A stretch of DNA of 64,000 nucleotides, taken from positions 62,001-126,000 of the forward strand of contig JAUJNJ010000003.1 of assembly GCA_030448225.1 (NCBI GenBank), in the 5' to 3' direction. The notes under the pieces are model-generated. The model saw nothing but the letters and a program-made list of their open reading frames with translations, ran no database searches and was not told the origin of the DNA. A program made the translations under genes and the position numbers. The DNA is from Phycisphaerae bacterium. GTDB lineage: Bacteria; Planctomycetota; Phycisphaerae; Tepidisphaerales; Tepidisphaeraceae. Below, piece after piece: positions 47,178-58,884 of this stretch; positions within the stretch are counted from its first letter, which is position 1, and every line of letters begins with the position of its first letter.

Positions 47178-50100
47178 TCAACATCGACTCGAGCCGAGCG
47201 TCCACGGCGCCGCCCGCTCACGCGGCTCGCCGCGGCCGCCGCGCGGCGGCGGCTGGTCAGCGCGGGGCGCCGGCGCCGCGGCGGCCGGCTCGGTCGGGCG
47301 GAGCTTGGGCTTGAGGTACTCGGCCGTGTGGCTGCCGGCGGTCTCAACGACCTGCTCCGGCGTGCCGGCGGCGACGAGGGTGCCGCCGCCGTCGCCGCCC
47401 TCGGGGCCCAGCGCGTCGATGATCCAGTCGGCGCACTTGATCACGTCGAGGTTGTGCTCGATCACGAGCACCGTGTTGCCCATGTCGGCCAGTGTGTTGA
47501 GCACGTTGAGCAGGTTCTGGATGTCGGCGAAGTGCAGGCCCGTCGTTGGCTCGTCGAGCACGTAGAGCGTGTGGCCGGTCGGGTTCTTGCCGAGTTCCGT
47601 CGCCAGCTTCACGCAAGTGCCTCGCCGCCGGAGAGCTGCGTGCTGGGCTGGCCGAGCTTCACGTAGCTCAGGCCGACGTCGTGCAGGCTCTTGAGCTGGC
47701 GGTGGATGACCGGGAAGTTCTCGAAGAACGCGACCGACTCCTCGACGGTCATCGCCAGCACGTCGGCGATCGTCTTGCCGCGGTAGTGGATCTCCAGCGT
47801 CTGCGCGTTGTACCGCGTGCCGTGGCAGACCTCGCAGTTGACGTACACGTCGGGCAGGAAGTGCATCTCGATCTTCTTCGTGCCCTGCCCGCAGCAGCTC
47901 TCAGCGGCCGCCCTTGACGTTGAAACTGAAGCGGCCGGCCTCGTAGCCGCGGATCTTCGCCTCGCGGGTCTTGGCGAACACCTTGCGGATCTCGTCGAAC
48001 ACGCCGGTGTAGGTGGCCGGGTTGCTGCGGGGTGCGGCCGATCGGGCTCTGGTCGATCTCGATCACCTTGTCGACCTTCGCGCAACCGTTGGAGCCGCCT
48101 TGTGCACGCCGGCCTTCACCTTCGAGCTGTACAGCTTGCGCTTGAGGGCCGGGAGCAGCGTCTGGTTGATGAGCGTGCTCTTGCCCGACCCGCTGACGCC
48201 GGTGACGCAGACGAACCCGCCGAGCGGATGCGCACGTCGACGTTCTTGAGGTTGTTCTCGCGGCACCCCTTGAGTTCGAGGCAGTTCTTGTCGACGTCGA
48301 GCGGGCGGCGGGTCTCGGGGTGACGATGGACTTCTCGCCGACGAGGTACTTGATCGTCACGCTCTGCGTCTGCTCGAGCACCGCCGGCAGCGGGCCGTGC
48401 GCCACGAGGTTGCCGCCGTGCGCGCCGGCGCCCGGGCCGATGTCGATGAGGTAGTCGGCCGCGGATGCAGTCCTCGTCGTGCTCGACCATCAGCACGGTG
48501 TTGCCGATGTCGCGCAGGCGGAGCAGCGTGCGGATGAGGCGCGTGTTGTCGCGCTGGTGCAGGCCGATCGTCGGCTCGTCGAGCACGTAGCAGACGCCGA
48601 CGTTTCCCGGGACCCCACCTGCGTGGCCAGGCGGATGCGCTTGCGCCTCGCCGCCGGAGAGGCTGCCCGTCTTGCGGTCGAGCGTGAGGTAGCCCAGGCC
48701 GACGTCGACCATGAAGCCGAGGCGCGCCGATCGCGCACGATCGGCTCGGAGATCTTCTGCCCCTCCTGGCTGAGCGCAGCTTCTCGAAGAACTGCTTCGC
48801 CCGCGCGACCGTCAGGCGTGTGACGTCGTCGACGCTGTAACCGGGCAGCACGAGCGGCGGGCGTCGGCGGCCTTGGCGGCTGCCGTTGCCGTTCTTCTTG
48901 CCCGCGGCGCGCTCTTGCCCGTCTTGCCGGCGGCGTTCTTCACGCTCGCCTCGCAGGGCTCTTCCTCGGTCGGCGTGGCGACGGAATCGAACCCGCCGTG
49001 GTTCTGCGGCGGGGGCGGCATTGGAGCCGTCCTCGGCGCGCATCGGCCAGGGCGGGCGGGGTGTGGATCTCGTCCGGCGGAGTGACGTCGATCGGCGTGG
49101 TCGTGTGCAGGCGGACGGCCAGCGCCTCCTTCTTCAGCCGCGTGCCGTGGCAGGTGGCGCACGGCTGCTCGCTCATGTACTGGTAGAGCTTGTGCTGCAC
49201 CCAGTCGCTCTCGGTGTTCTCGAAGCGGCGCTGTAGGTTGGGGATCACGCCCTCGAACCACGTGCCGGTGCCGGCGTCGCCCTTGGCGTCGGTGCCGTAC
49301 ATCAGGATCTCCCGCGTCTTCTTGGGGATGTCCTTGTACGGGCCGGTGTACTCGATCTTGAAGTCGCGGCTGAACTGCCGGAGCACCCGGCTGTAGTAGA
49401 TGTTCATCCGCTTGCCGTTCTTCCGCCACGCCTCCACCGCGCCGCCCTCGAGCGACAAGCTCTCGTCGTTGACGATGAGGTCGGGGTCGAACTCGCTCGT
49501 GGTCCCCGAGGCCGTGGCAGTCCGGGCAGCGCCGTGCGGCGAGTTGAAGCTGAACAGCCGCGGCTCGAGTTCCGGCAGCGACACGTTCGGATGCACCGGG
49601 CAGGCGAACTTCTCGCTGAACACCTGATCCACCCACGTGCCGTCCGGCTGGCCGACCATCACGATCACCAGGCCCTGGCTGAACTTCAGGCTCGTCTCGA
49701 TCGAGTCGGCGACGCGGCGAGGATGTCCGGCTTGATCACGATGCGGTCGACGACCGCCTCGATGTGGTGCGCGAACGTCTTGGCGAGCTTCGGGGCGGCC
49801 TCGGGGTTGGGCAGTTCGTGGATCGTGCCGTCGACGCGGGCGCGGACGAACCCCTGCTTGTGGATCGCGCCGAACGTGTCCTTGTGCTCCCCCTTCTGAC
49901 CACGGATCAGCGGCGAGAGGATCATGATCTTCGTGCCCGCCGAGTAGGCCATCACGGCGTCGACGATCTGGCTGATCGACTGGCTGCTGATCTCGCGGCC
50001 GCACTCCCAGCAGTGCGGGGTGCCGGCGCGGGCGAAGAGCACGCGGAGGTAGTCGTAGATCTCGGTCGTCGTCGCGACGGTCGACCGCGGGTTGCTGCTG

Positions 50101-50372
50101 GCCGACCGCTGCTCGATCGCGATCGTCGGCGGCAGGCCCTCGACCTCGTCGACGTCCGGCTTCTGGAGCTGGTCGAGGAACTGCCGGGCGTAGGCCGACA
50201 GCGATTCCATGCTTGCGCCGCCCCTCCGCGAAGACCGTGTCGAACGCGAGCGTCGACTTGCCCGACCCGGACAGGCCGGTGACGACCACGAGCTGGTCGC
50301 GGGGGATGTCGACCGAGACGTTCTTGAGGTTGTGCTCGCGGGCGCGCGGATTTTGATCTGTTTCAGGCTCAT
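47178..50372 (-). CDS. uvrA: Excinuclease ABC subunit A (heavily frameshifted)
   Basis: Damage-recognition ATPase of nucleotide excision repair. ATG 50372 ([10 protein letters not shown]) leads to [20 protein letters not shown] (first Walker A), [20 protein letters not shown] and [24 protein letters not shown] UvrB-contact sequence. Then come [18 protein letters not shown] with the zinc-module region, a first signature SGGEAQ (about 48660) and a second Walker [21 protein letters not shown] (about 48200). The closing signature QLSGGEALA (about 47630) is followed by [20 protein letters not shown] (Walker B). At least a dozen one-base shifts, more than any other gene here. About 1065 codons. The stop is 47178 or, in another frame, 47155. 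Confidence 0.92.
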
Positions 50373-50897
50373 GCGGAACGGCTCTCGATTGCCCCCGGGA
50401 CGACGGCTGGTGCCCCTACTGTAAGCGCCCGGATCGCCCGGGCGCGCGAGCGGCGGATTGTAAGGAACCTGTACGGGTGAAGGAAGCGGCCTGGTTCGCC
50501 CCACCCCAGCCGTACGCCGGGCCCGGGCGCGAGGATCGTGCGGGAGGAGTGGCGGGGTGGTGGGGCGGTTGGGTAGTTGAGTGGTGGGGTGGGGATCGGG
50601 TTGTTGTGCAGGTGAACCGCCCAGAGTTGGGGGCAGGTTGGGATCACGCCAAGCGGGGCGCGCGCCGCCCGGATCGCAGGGGAATCAGCTCAATTCCGGA
50701 GAACGTGACCGTCCGCGCCACTCTCCGGTGAGACAGGTCATCCCGAGGGGAGCGGTGGCGACCCGACCCACCTCGGGGTGGTTTGACGCGTCCCCCAGCC
50801 GGGATTCCTCGTCGCCGTGGCTCCTGGGCATGACGGCTTTCGGCCCCGTCCTCGCCACGTGACGATCAGGTTCTTTGGACCGTCCCAACAGCCCGAC
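50373..50897. other. Intergenic region with G-rich tract and CATCCCGAG element
   Basis: About 525 bases upstream of uvrA. 50545-50600 is strongly G-rich on the plus strand (GGCGGGGTGGTGGGGCGGTT, then GGTGGGGTGGGGATCGGG). 50738-50833 is a hairpin of the GTCATCCCGAGGGGAGCGGT family pairing with CGTGGCTCCTGGGCATGACG. No gene seen. Confidence 0.65.
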
Positions 50898-52637
50898 TCA
50901 GACGACGCGAAAGCTGCCGAACAGGTCGCGCCCCGCCGCGGACACGCCGGCCTGAGAACGAGTCTGATCGGGGCGGAGGGCGATCGTGTAGGTGCCGGCG
51001 TCGGCGGCGTCCCAGCGGCCGCCGGGGGCTTCGATGCGGTACGTGGCGACGACCGTCTCCCGGCGCGGCCGGGCGTTGCGGAACGTCGCGTCCTGGGCGA
51101 AGCCGTTCGGGCCGCTCACGAGCAGGTCCGCGTCGTCGAACCCGGTGACGCCCGCCCGGTCGGGGTTGGAGTACGTGACGGTGAGCCGCGTGCCCCGGCC
51201 GCGGCGGACGGTCTCGGCGACCGACAGCGTCGCCGTCGGGCGCCGGGGGTGAGGCGGCGCCCCGCGACGGTCGTGCGGGCGGCGTAGACGTCCATCTTCG
51301 ACAGCGTGCCGTCCGGGTTGTCGCCGGTGCTGTTCGAGTTGTCGCCCCAAGCCGCGTGCATCACGCCCTGATTGATGTCAAGGCCGATGTAGTCGCCGAA
51401 CTCGATGAGTTCCCCGCGAGGAACGCGCTGGAGACGCCGGTGCTGAGCCGCACGTTCGGCGAAAGCGACGCCCGACGCCGTCGGCGTGCCGGCCACGCCC
51501 CACAGGCCGGCGTCGTTGTTCGCGATCGCGTCGGCTGCCGGCCCCCTGCACGCCGAGGTCCCCGCGCGTCGTGCCACGCGAGCGCCACCGCGCCGGTGGC
51601 CTGGTCGACCGCCACGCGCGGGAAGAACTGGCTGTTCGGCGTCGCGTCGTCGTTCACGCGCCACAGCGGGCGACCAGGTGCGGCCGTCGTCGTCGCTGTA
51701 GCGGAGCAGCACGTCGGTGTCGTTGTTCTCGGGGCCGTCTCGTCGGTGTAAACGAGGTAGGCCCGCCCGGTGAACGGCCCGCCGCTGCGGTCGTAGGCGA
51801 GGCCGGCGGCGGCGTCGATCGAGCGGCGACTGCGGGGATCGTGTCGCGGTCGCCGACCTGCGTCTCGGTCACGTTGATCGGCAGCGCCGAACCGCCTGCG
51901 CCCGTCGGCCGTGCGGACGACGACCGTGCTCGGCCCCTCGCCGCCCGGCGGGCGCTGGTAGGCGACCATCACCTGCCCGCGCGGGCCGACGGCGATGTCC
52001 CCCACGTTCTGCCGCGGCGGGCCCTCGATCGTGCGGGCCCGGCCGAACTTCCGCACCTCGCCCGGCCCCCGCACGGCCGCGCGCCGCGTCGGCGCGCCGT
52101 CCTCGAGTTGGTACGCGACCCAGACCGAGTCGTTTCCCACCGTGATCGTCGGCTGGTCGGTGTCCCCTTGAGCGTCGCGAGCGGGCGGAACGTGAGGCCG
52201 CCGTCGACGCTGAGGATGACCTCCGTCGCGCCGGTGTCGACGTTGACGTAGCCGAGGTACAGGTTGCCGAACCGGTCGAACGCGACGGTCGGGTCGCAGC
52301 AGGCGTGCGGCAGGCCGTCCACCTCGGTGCCCACCTCGCGGACGGCCCACGTCGCGCCGCCGTCGGTGCTGGCGTATGCCAGCAGCGACGAGCGGTTGTA
52401 GTTCGACGCGGCGAACACGCGCGACGGGTTCGTCGGGTCGACCCCGATCGACGCCTCCGACTGGTGCCCCGGCGTGCGCCCCGCGTTGACGGTCGCCACC
52501 GGCCCGTACGTCACCGAGAAGTGCCGCCGCGCCTCCATCGGCTCCACGACGGCCCGCGCACTCGGCGCGGCGGAACGTGCGGCTGACTCATCTGACTGCG
52601 CAGACCGGCGGGACGAAAGGGAAAGACGCAAGACCAC
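50898..52637 (-). CDS. LEPR-XLL-type secreted protein with sialidase-like (BNR) propeller (frameshifted)
   Basis: About 580 residues, reconstructed. The N-terminus (GTG 52637) has the planctomycete-type signal VVEPMEARRHFSVTYGPVAT, a LEPR-XLL-like motif. A beta-propeller with Asp-box repeats follows: ASTDGGATWAVREVGTEVDG, VILSVDGGLTFRPLATL, and later YSDDDGRTWSP. The C-terminal module ends RIEAPGGRWDAADAGTYTIA, the same module found three times in the next gene. Frame changes lie near 52165, 51875, 51700 and 51260. No catalytic residues of sialidase can be confirmed; carbohydrate binding at the cell surface is a reasonable guess. Ends GSFRVV. Confidence 0.65.
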
Positions 52638-52942
52638 CTCCGCTGCCGACGACCGGCGAGGATTCTGGTGGAATCCGGGACCGCGGCTCGTCAGAGACTG
52701 ACTTGTTCGACCAAAACCCTCGCGAGCGTGCCTGATCGCAGCGCCCGGGACGATTCCGCCCAGCCCGATTCGTGGCGATCACGTCGCGCGGCTGAAGATC
52801 CCGAAAGGCACGACGTGTAGAGGGGGCATTCCCAACGGCGCGAAAGCGATTCCCGCGGCTCGCACATGACGACGCGACCGCGGCCCGTCGGCCGCGGTCG
52901 CGACTTCTTCGCAGTGTAAGGGCCGCCGGCCCGGCCGTCACG

Positions 52943-55345
52943 TCAGACGAGCCGGATGACGAAGTCCTGGTCGCTGACGCTGGCGGCCGGGTCGTCGAGG
53001 CTCCGGAGGCGGACGCCGCCGAGGCCGCCCGCCGTGGCGCGGATCGAGCGGATCGTGTCGGCGGCGACGCCGGTCGGCGTGCCGTTGTTGGTCGTCAGCA
53101 CCGACCCGAGCGACGCGGTGCGGATGTTCGGCGCCGCCACGAGCGAGTCGCTGAACGTCCCCTTGATGTTGACGCCGCCGAGCGTGGCGCCGGGGTCGGT
53201 GAACCCGGCGGCGGCGGTCGGCAGCGCGTCGCCGTCGACCGCGACGAGCACCGCGCTGTCACTCATCCCGCCGGCCGTCACCCGCCCGACCGGTCCGCTC
53301 GAGCGGATCGTCGCGCCGGTGATCGCGCCGCGCACGTTCAGGTTCCGCAGCGTGGCGGTCTCGATGTCGGCGGCGTACCCGCCGCGGACGTTCACGTTGC
53401 CGATCGACGGCGCCGAAATCACGTCGGCCGCGCCGTCGTCGATCCAGCTGTTGGCCGTGACCGACCGGATCGGGCTGCCGGACTGGATCGAGAAGTTCGT
53501 CACGTCGCCGACCGCGACGGCGACCTGCCCGCCGCTCCCGGCCACGAGCGAGCCGCCGAGCACGTTGCCCATCGCGAGCTTGCCGAACGCGCCGCCGACG
53601 TTGACGGCGCCGGCGAGGTCGGCCGTCCTGCCGGTGATCGAGCGGAGCCCGGCGGGCGCCGCCACGTCGCCGATGCGGACGCGGCCGTCGCTGCCGCCCC
53701 GGGCGCGGATCGTCAGGGCCGAGGCGGGGTTGGTGCCGGCGAGGTCGACGTCGTAGGCGTTGCCGTCGAGGAAGACCTCGCCGGTGCCGGTGCCGCGCAC
53801 GGCGACGGTGACGACCGTGCCGTCGGCGTCGGTGAACGTGAGGCCCCGCGCGTTGGCCGTGCCCGGCCCGAACGCGCCGACCGACGTGCGGTCGCCGCCG
53901 CCGCCGCCGCCGCCGTCAGCGATCGCGGCGTTGAACGTGCCGAGCGTGCCGGCGGGGGCGGCGTTGCCGTCGACGTCGCGGACCTCGTCGGCCTTGAGGG
54001 CGACGGTGTAGGTGCCGTTGTCGGCCTGGTCCCACCCGCCGCCCGGCCCCTGCACGGTGTAGGTGGCGACGAGGCTCGTGCCGTTGGCGTTGGGCGTGAC
54101 GGTGACGCCGGTGACGGTCAGCGGGCCGCCCGCGCCGGTGACGGTGACGTCGTCGGCCTCGATGCTGGCGCGCTGGACGTTGTCGGGGTCGGCGGAGGTG
54201 ACGACGCACGTGTGGCCCGTCGCGGCGCCGGTGACGTTCTGGGCCGCGAGCGTGGCGCTCGGCCCGCCGTTGGGCGGCGGCGGCGTGACGCCGTCGCCGG
54301 CGACGTCGAACGTGCCGAGCACGCCCGGCGGCGCGACGTTCTCCAGCACGTCGGTGACCTGCCCGGCCGCGAGGCGCACGGTGTACGTGCCGTTGTCGGC
54401 CGCGTCCCACGACCCGCCGGGCGCGGCGATCGTGTAGGTGACGGTCACCGGCGAGCCGTTCGACGCCGGCGACGGGCTGGCGGTGACGACCTCCAGTTCC
54501 GCGCCGGTCGGGCCGAACACGAGCAGGTCGTCGGTCGTGATGTTCAGGACCTCGACGTCGTCCGGGTCGGTGTACGTGACGGTCACCGCGTGCGACGTGC
54601 CGCCCGGCGGCACCGCGACGTCGTCGGCAGACAGCTCGGCAGCTGGGGCCGGCCTCGGCGGTGATGTCGAGCGCGGGGCCGAACCCGCTGGCGTCCTCGC
54701 TCGACGTGTACGCGACGTGTCAGCGCCGGCGTCGAGGTTGCGGATCACGAACGCGACGGTCCCGCGGCCGGCCTGCCGCTCGGCGCGGACGTAGTTCGTC
54801 ACGTCGAACGAGTAGGTCTGCACCGAGTTGCCGCTCACCGTCGCGATGTCCAGCCTCGCCGGCCGAGGCGGGGCGGTTGGCGTAGGTCAGCTCGCCGGCG
54901 GGGTTGTTGTCGGCGTCGGCGCCGTCGCCGTCGGCGTTGGTCGTGGTGCCGTTGCCCTCGACCCACCCGGTCTCGGTGACGGCGAAGATCCCCACCCGCG
55001 CGTCGGCCGACGCCTCGCCCTGCAGGCGTCGAACCGCAGCACGGCGGTGCCGACCGTGCCGGCGCCGGCGACGTCGAACTTCGTGCGCCCGCGCGTGTCG
55101 CCGGCGGCGTTCTTCGTGAACAGGAGATCGGACGCGCCGAAGTTCACGCCCGCGAACGTCCCGCCGTCGCGCACGAACGTGTCGGCCGTCGCGGCGAACG
55201 TCGCGAACAGCCGACGCTCCTCCAGCGCCTCCAGGGCCGCGGCGACCACGGCGCCGGCGCCGCGGCCCGCGGCGGCGGCGGCGGGGCTGGACGCGTCAGA
55301 TGCCGAACGACGACCGCGGCTGACGAAGAACGACCGAATGCTCAT
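52943..55345 (-). CDS. Large LEPR-XLL-type surface protein with DNRLRE domain (frameshifted)
   Basis: About 800 residues, reconstructed from ATG 55345 (AGGAG eight bases upstream). N-terminus: MSIRSFFVSRGRRSASDASS, then the LEPR-XLL-like LEALEERRLFATF. A DNRLRE/CBM96-type beta domain follows (TADTFVRDGGTFAGVNFGAS ... YSFDVTNYVRAERQAGRGTV). Then come two modules ending WDAADNGTYTVRLAAGQV and WDQADNGTYTVALKADEV, a poly-Gly linker and a long repetitive beta-region (VRIGDVAAPAGLRSITGRTA, NVNVRGGYAADIETATLRNL). It ends VSDQDFVIRLV. Frame shifts near 55015, 54865 and 54640. Surface display is inferred from the N-terminal motif. Confidence 0.7.
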
Positions 55346-56010
55346 GTGCTTTCACTCCTGAAATCAACTCGAGGGGGTTGGGCGGCCCCGGGCGCGTGCG
55401 CGCCGCTGATCGGTCCGCCGCCGGGCGGGCAACCCCACCCACGGCGGACGCGGCCGTCTCGCCGGCGGCGTGCCGTCACGCTCGCGGGAAAAGGCCCCGG
55501 CCCGCCCCGTCCGCCCGCTGAATCGGCGCGGCGGCACAAGGTGGGGCGACCGCCGCCGGTTCGCGAACCGACACGACCCGAACGCCACGCGCGTCGAGGG
55601 ACGTGATCCGCGGGGGGCTGCCGTCGCCGCCGTCGCCGCTCCACCGGAGCGGGCCGGGCGGCCGCGTGCGATGGTAACGCCGACCCGCCACCCGCACAGC
55701 AAGGAAAAGCTGAAGCCGGTCCTAGGGAAGTCCCCGGTCGCGACGGGGCAATTATGGGACGAAACCCAAGTCCCGTCAAAGCGGACCCTTTTTTTGGCGG
55801 GATTCGCGGGTGCGGACGGACGTCCCGCGTCCGACTCCGTGAAATTGGGGGAGGCGGGTGTCGCGGGCGCTGTAGCCCGACTATCGCGATCGCACGGCCT
55901 GCGCGGGAAGAAATCGACCTGCTGCAGGTCTTGGGGAACCATCCGCCTCCCGCCGCGTCGAACCGGGAGGTGTTTCCACGTACTGGCGGACGCGGAGCAA
56001 AGGAGCGAAC
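55346..56010. other. Divergent intergenic region
   Basis: 665 bases between the surface-protein gene (minus) and the DUF4139 gene (plus), so promoters for both should lie here. No gene recognised. A T-run (TTTTTTTTGG at about 55788) follows GCGGACCC. AAAGGAGCGAAC directly before ATG 56011 is a strong ribosome site for the DUF4139 gene. Confidence 0.5.
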
Positions 56011-58318
56011 ATGCAACGGCTGGCGGCGGCGGTCCTGGCGGCGACGACGATCTCCTTCGGAATCCTCCCCATGAGCAACGCCCACGGGCAGCAACTCCCC
56101 CCGTCCGCCGCGCCGCCGCGGGCGCCACAACCACCGGCGACCCAACCGCAGGCGCCCAAGCCACAGGCTGAGGTGCCGGTGAAGGTCGTGGTGCTCTTCT
56201 CCAGCGGCGTCGGCTACTTCGAGCACTTCGGCACCGTCCGGGGCGACGGCTCGACCGAGCTGCGGTTCAAGACGCAGCAGATCAACGACATCCTCAAGAG
56301 CCTCGTCCTCCAGGACCTCGACGACGGGAAGGTCACGACGATCACCTACCCGAGCCAGGACCCGGTCTCCAAGACGCTGCGCAGCTTCCAGGTCGACATC
56401 ACGAGCAACCCGTCGCTGGCCGAACTGCTCGGCCAACTCCGCGGCGCGAAGATCACGCTCCGCCTCAGCGTCGAGGCGGCCGAGGTGGAGGGCACGATCC
56501 TCGGCGTCGAGAAGAAGCGCAAGCCGGCCGGCGACGCGCAGAAGGGGCAGGTCGTCGAGGTCTGGGTCCTGAACCTCATCGGGCCGGCCGGCATCCGCGC
56601 GGTGGAACTCGACCAGGTGAGTTCGCTGCAATTGCAGGACCCGGCCCTGCGCGAAGAGCTGGAGCGGGCACTGGCCGCGCTGGCCCAGTCGCGCGATCAG
56701 GACAAGAAGCCGGTGACGATCAACTTCCGCGGGCAGGGCGAGCGGCGCGTGCGCGTGGGGTACGTGGTCGAGACGCCGGTGTGGAAGACGAGCTATCGAT
56801 TGATCCTGTCGAGCGACGACAAGGCGCCTGCGGCGCCGGATGCGACGACCGGAAAACAGGGCCCTGCGGGCCCGCGCGAAAAGGAGGGCGGCGCCGGCGC
56901 GGGGGCGCAGCCCGGTAAGGCGCAGTTGCAGGGGTGGGCGATCGTCGAGAATCAGACCGACAGCGACTGGTCCGACGTGCAGCTCAGCCTCGTCAGCGGG
57001 CGGCCGATCAGCTTCATCCAGAACTTGTACAGCCCGCTCTACGTGCCGCGGCCGACCGTGCAGCCGGAACTCTACGCGAGCCTGACGCCCCAGACGTACG
57101 ACGCGGGGCTGAGCCTGACGGGCAGCGTCGACTTCGCGGCTGGCGCGGCCCCCGCGGCCCCTGCCCCCGCCGGCGCGGCCGGCGGGGGCGGCGGGGGCGT
57201 GCCGCGGCGCAAGCTGGCCCGACAGATGGCCGCCGCGCCGCCGTCCTCCGCGCCGACCGAGCGGTTCTACGCGAACCGCGGCACGCTCGCGGCGGCCGAC
57301 GAGATGGAGCCGCTCGGCGAACTCGACGCCGCCGCCTCGGTCGCGTCGCTGGCGTCGGCGGCGGACGTGGGCGAGCTGTTCCAGTACACGGTCGGCAGCG
57401 TCAGCCTGCCGCGGCAACGCTCGGCGATGATCCCGATCGTCGCCGACGCCGTCGAGGTCGAACGCCTCAGCATCTACAACCCGAACGTGCTGGCGAAGCA
57501 CCCGCTCAACGGCGTGCGCGTGAAGAACACCAGCGGCAAGCACCTGCTCCAGGCCCGTCACCGTCCTGGAGGCGGGGACGTACGCCGGCGACGCCCGGGT
57601 CGACGACGTGCCGCCGGGCCAGGAGCGGCTGCTGAGCTTCGGCGTCGACCAGCAGGTGCGCGTCGACGCCAAGAGCGGCCAGTCCGAGAGCAGCGTGATC
57701 GCCGGACGGATCGTCAAGGGCGTCCTGCAACTGACGTACAAGAACGTGTCATCGACCGACTACGCCGCCGAGAACAAGGGGCAGAAGGACAAGACGCTGC
57801 TGATCGAGCACGCCCGGCGGCAGGGGTGGAAACTCGTCGGCACGGCCGACCCGGTCGAGACGACCGAGCAACTCTACCGCTTCAAGGGCCAGAGCCCGGC
57901 CGGCAAGCAGACGAAGCTGACGGTGAAGGAGGAACTCGTCCGCGCCGAGGCGATCGCCATCCTCCCCGCCGACCCCGGTCAACTCGAGGTCTACGCCCGC
58001 ACCGGCCCGGTCCCCGCCGCCGTGAAGGAAGCGCTGGCCAAGGCCGTCGCGCTGAAGCGCACGCTCGCCGAGACCGAGCGGCAGGTGCAGGAGTGGCAGC
58101 AGCGGATCAAGGCGATCACCGACGAACAGGACCGGATGCGCGAGAACATCCAGGCCGTGCAGCCGAACACGGAGTACTACAACCGCATCGTGAAGAAGCT
58201 CAACGAGCAGGAGACCGAGATCGAGGACCTGCGCGACGCGATCGACGAACTGCACGAGAAGCGTGACACCCAGCGCCGGGACCTCGAGAACTACCTCGCG
58301 AACCTGAACGTCGCGTAG
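56011..58318 (+). CDS. DUF4139 domain protein, exported (one frameshift)
   Basis: About 770 residues. AAGGAG lies six bases before ATG 56011. A signal peptide (MQRLAAAVLAATTISFGILP) precedes a Pro/Gln linker. The N-terminal domain reads VVLFSSGVGYFEHFGTVRGD and ELRFKTQQINDILKSLVLQD. The DUF4139 core follows: TPVWKTSYRLILSSDDK, LQGWAIVENQTDSDWSDVQL and SLVSGRPISFIQNLYSPLYV. The frame slips by one base near 57557 and continues TVLEAGTYAGDARVDDVPPG. It ends in a coiled coil (AETERQVQEWQQRIKAITDE). Related proteins are annotated only as mucoidy-inhibitor-like. Function unknown; periplasmic. Confidence 0.82.
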
Positions 58319-58336
58319 CCGTCGCGGCCGACCCGT

Positions 58337-58735
58337 ATGGACGCCAAGGTGCAAGCGCTGATCCGCGCCGCTCGGCCGCTCGTCGGGGAAATCCGGCTCG
58401 CCCGCCCCAATATGTCCGCCGCGACCGTGGCGGCCGCGATCTTGTCCATGTCCGGACGCACCTACACTGGCGTCTGCGTCGACGTGAGTTGCGGCATCGG
58501 CTTCTGCGCCGAACACGCCGCCGTCGCGGAGATGCTCAAGTGCCGCGAGACGGTGATCGACACGATCGTCGCCGTCTGCGAAGACGGCGTGCTGTCGCCG
58601 TGCGGCCGGTGCCGCGAGTTGATGGTGCAGGTGAACCGCGCGAACCTCGACGCCCGCGTCGCGCTCCCCGATGGCCGGGTCGCGACCCTTCGCGAACTCC
58701 TGCCGGAGCACTGGCTCGGGAGCGAGCGAGGCTGA
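58337..58735 (+). CDS. Cytidine deaminase-like protein
   Basis: 132 residues, intact, 18 bases after the DUF4139 gene. Zinc-site residues of the cytidine/deoxycytidylate deaminase fold are present: Cys57 and catalytic Glu59 in GFCAEHAAVAEM, and Cys89 and Cys92 in LSPCGRCRELM. The Cys57-AEH arrangement and PCGRCRE are those of tetrameric cytidine deaminases (CDA). Substrate (cytidine, or an antibiotic as in blasticidin deaminases) cannot be told from sequence. Confidence 0.85.
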   Translation: MDAKVQALIRAARPLVGEIRLARPNMSAATVAAAILSMSGRTYTGVCVDVSCGIGFCAEHAAVAEMLKCRETVIDTIVAVCEDGVLSPCGRCRELMVQVNRANLDARVALPDGRVATLRELLPEHWLGSERG

Positions 58736-58884
58736 CGGCCGGTGATGGCCGGCGCAGCACCGGCGAAGATCCCACGACGGCGCTGGAACCAGCCGACGCC
58801 GCGGCATCCCCGTCCTTCTCGATTTCCCGCCCGTCGGCAACGGCGGCGATGTCGTGCGCATCGCCGCGCGATATGCTCCGCCGC

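Noticed and set aside
55342..57741. Long minus-strand frame across the divergent intergenic region and the DUF4139 gene
   Set aside because: It runs opposite the recognisable DUF4139 sequence and has no motif of its own.
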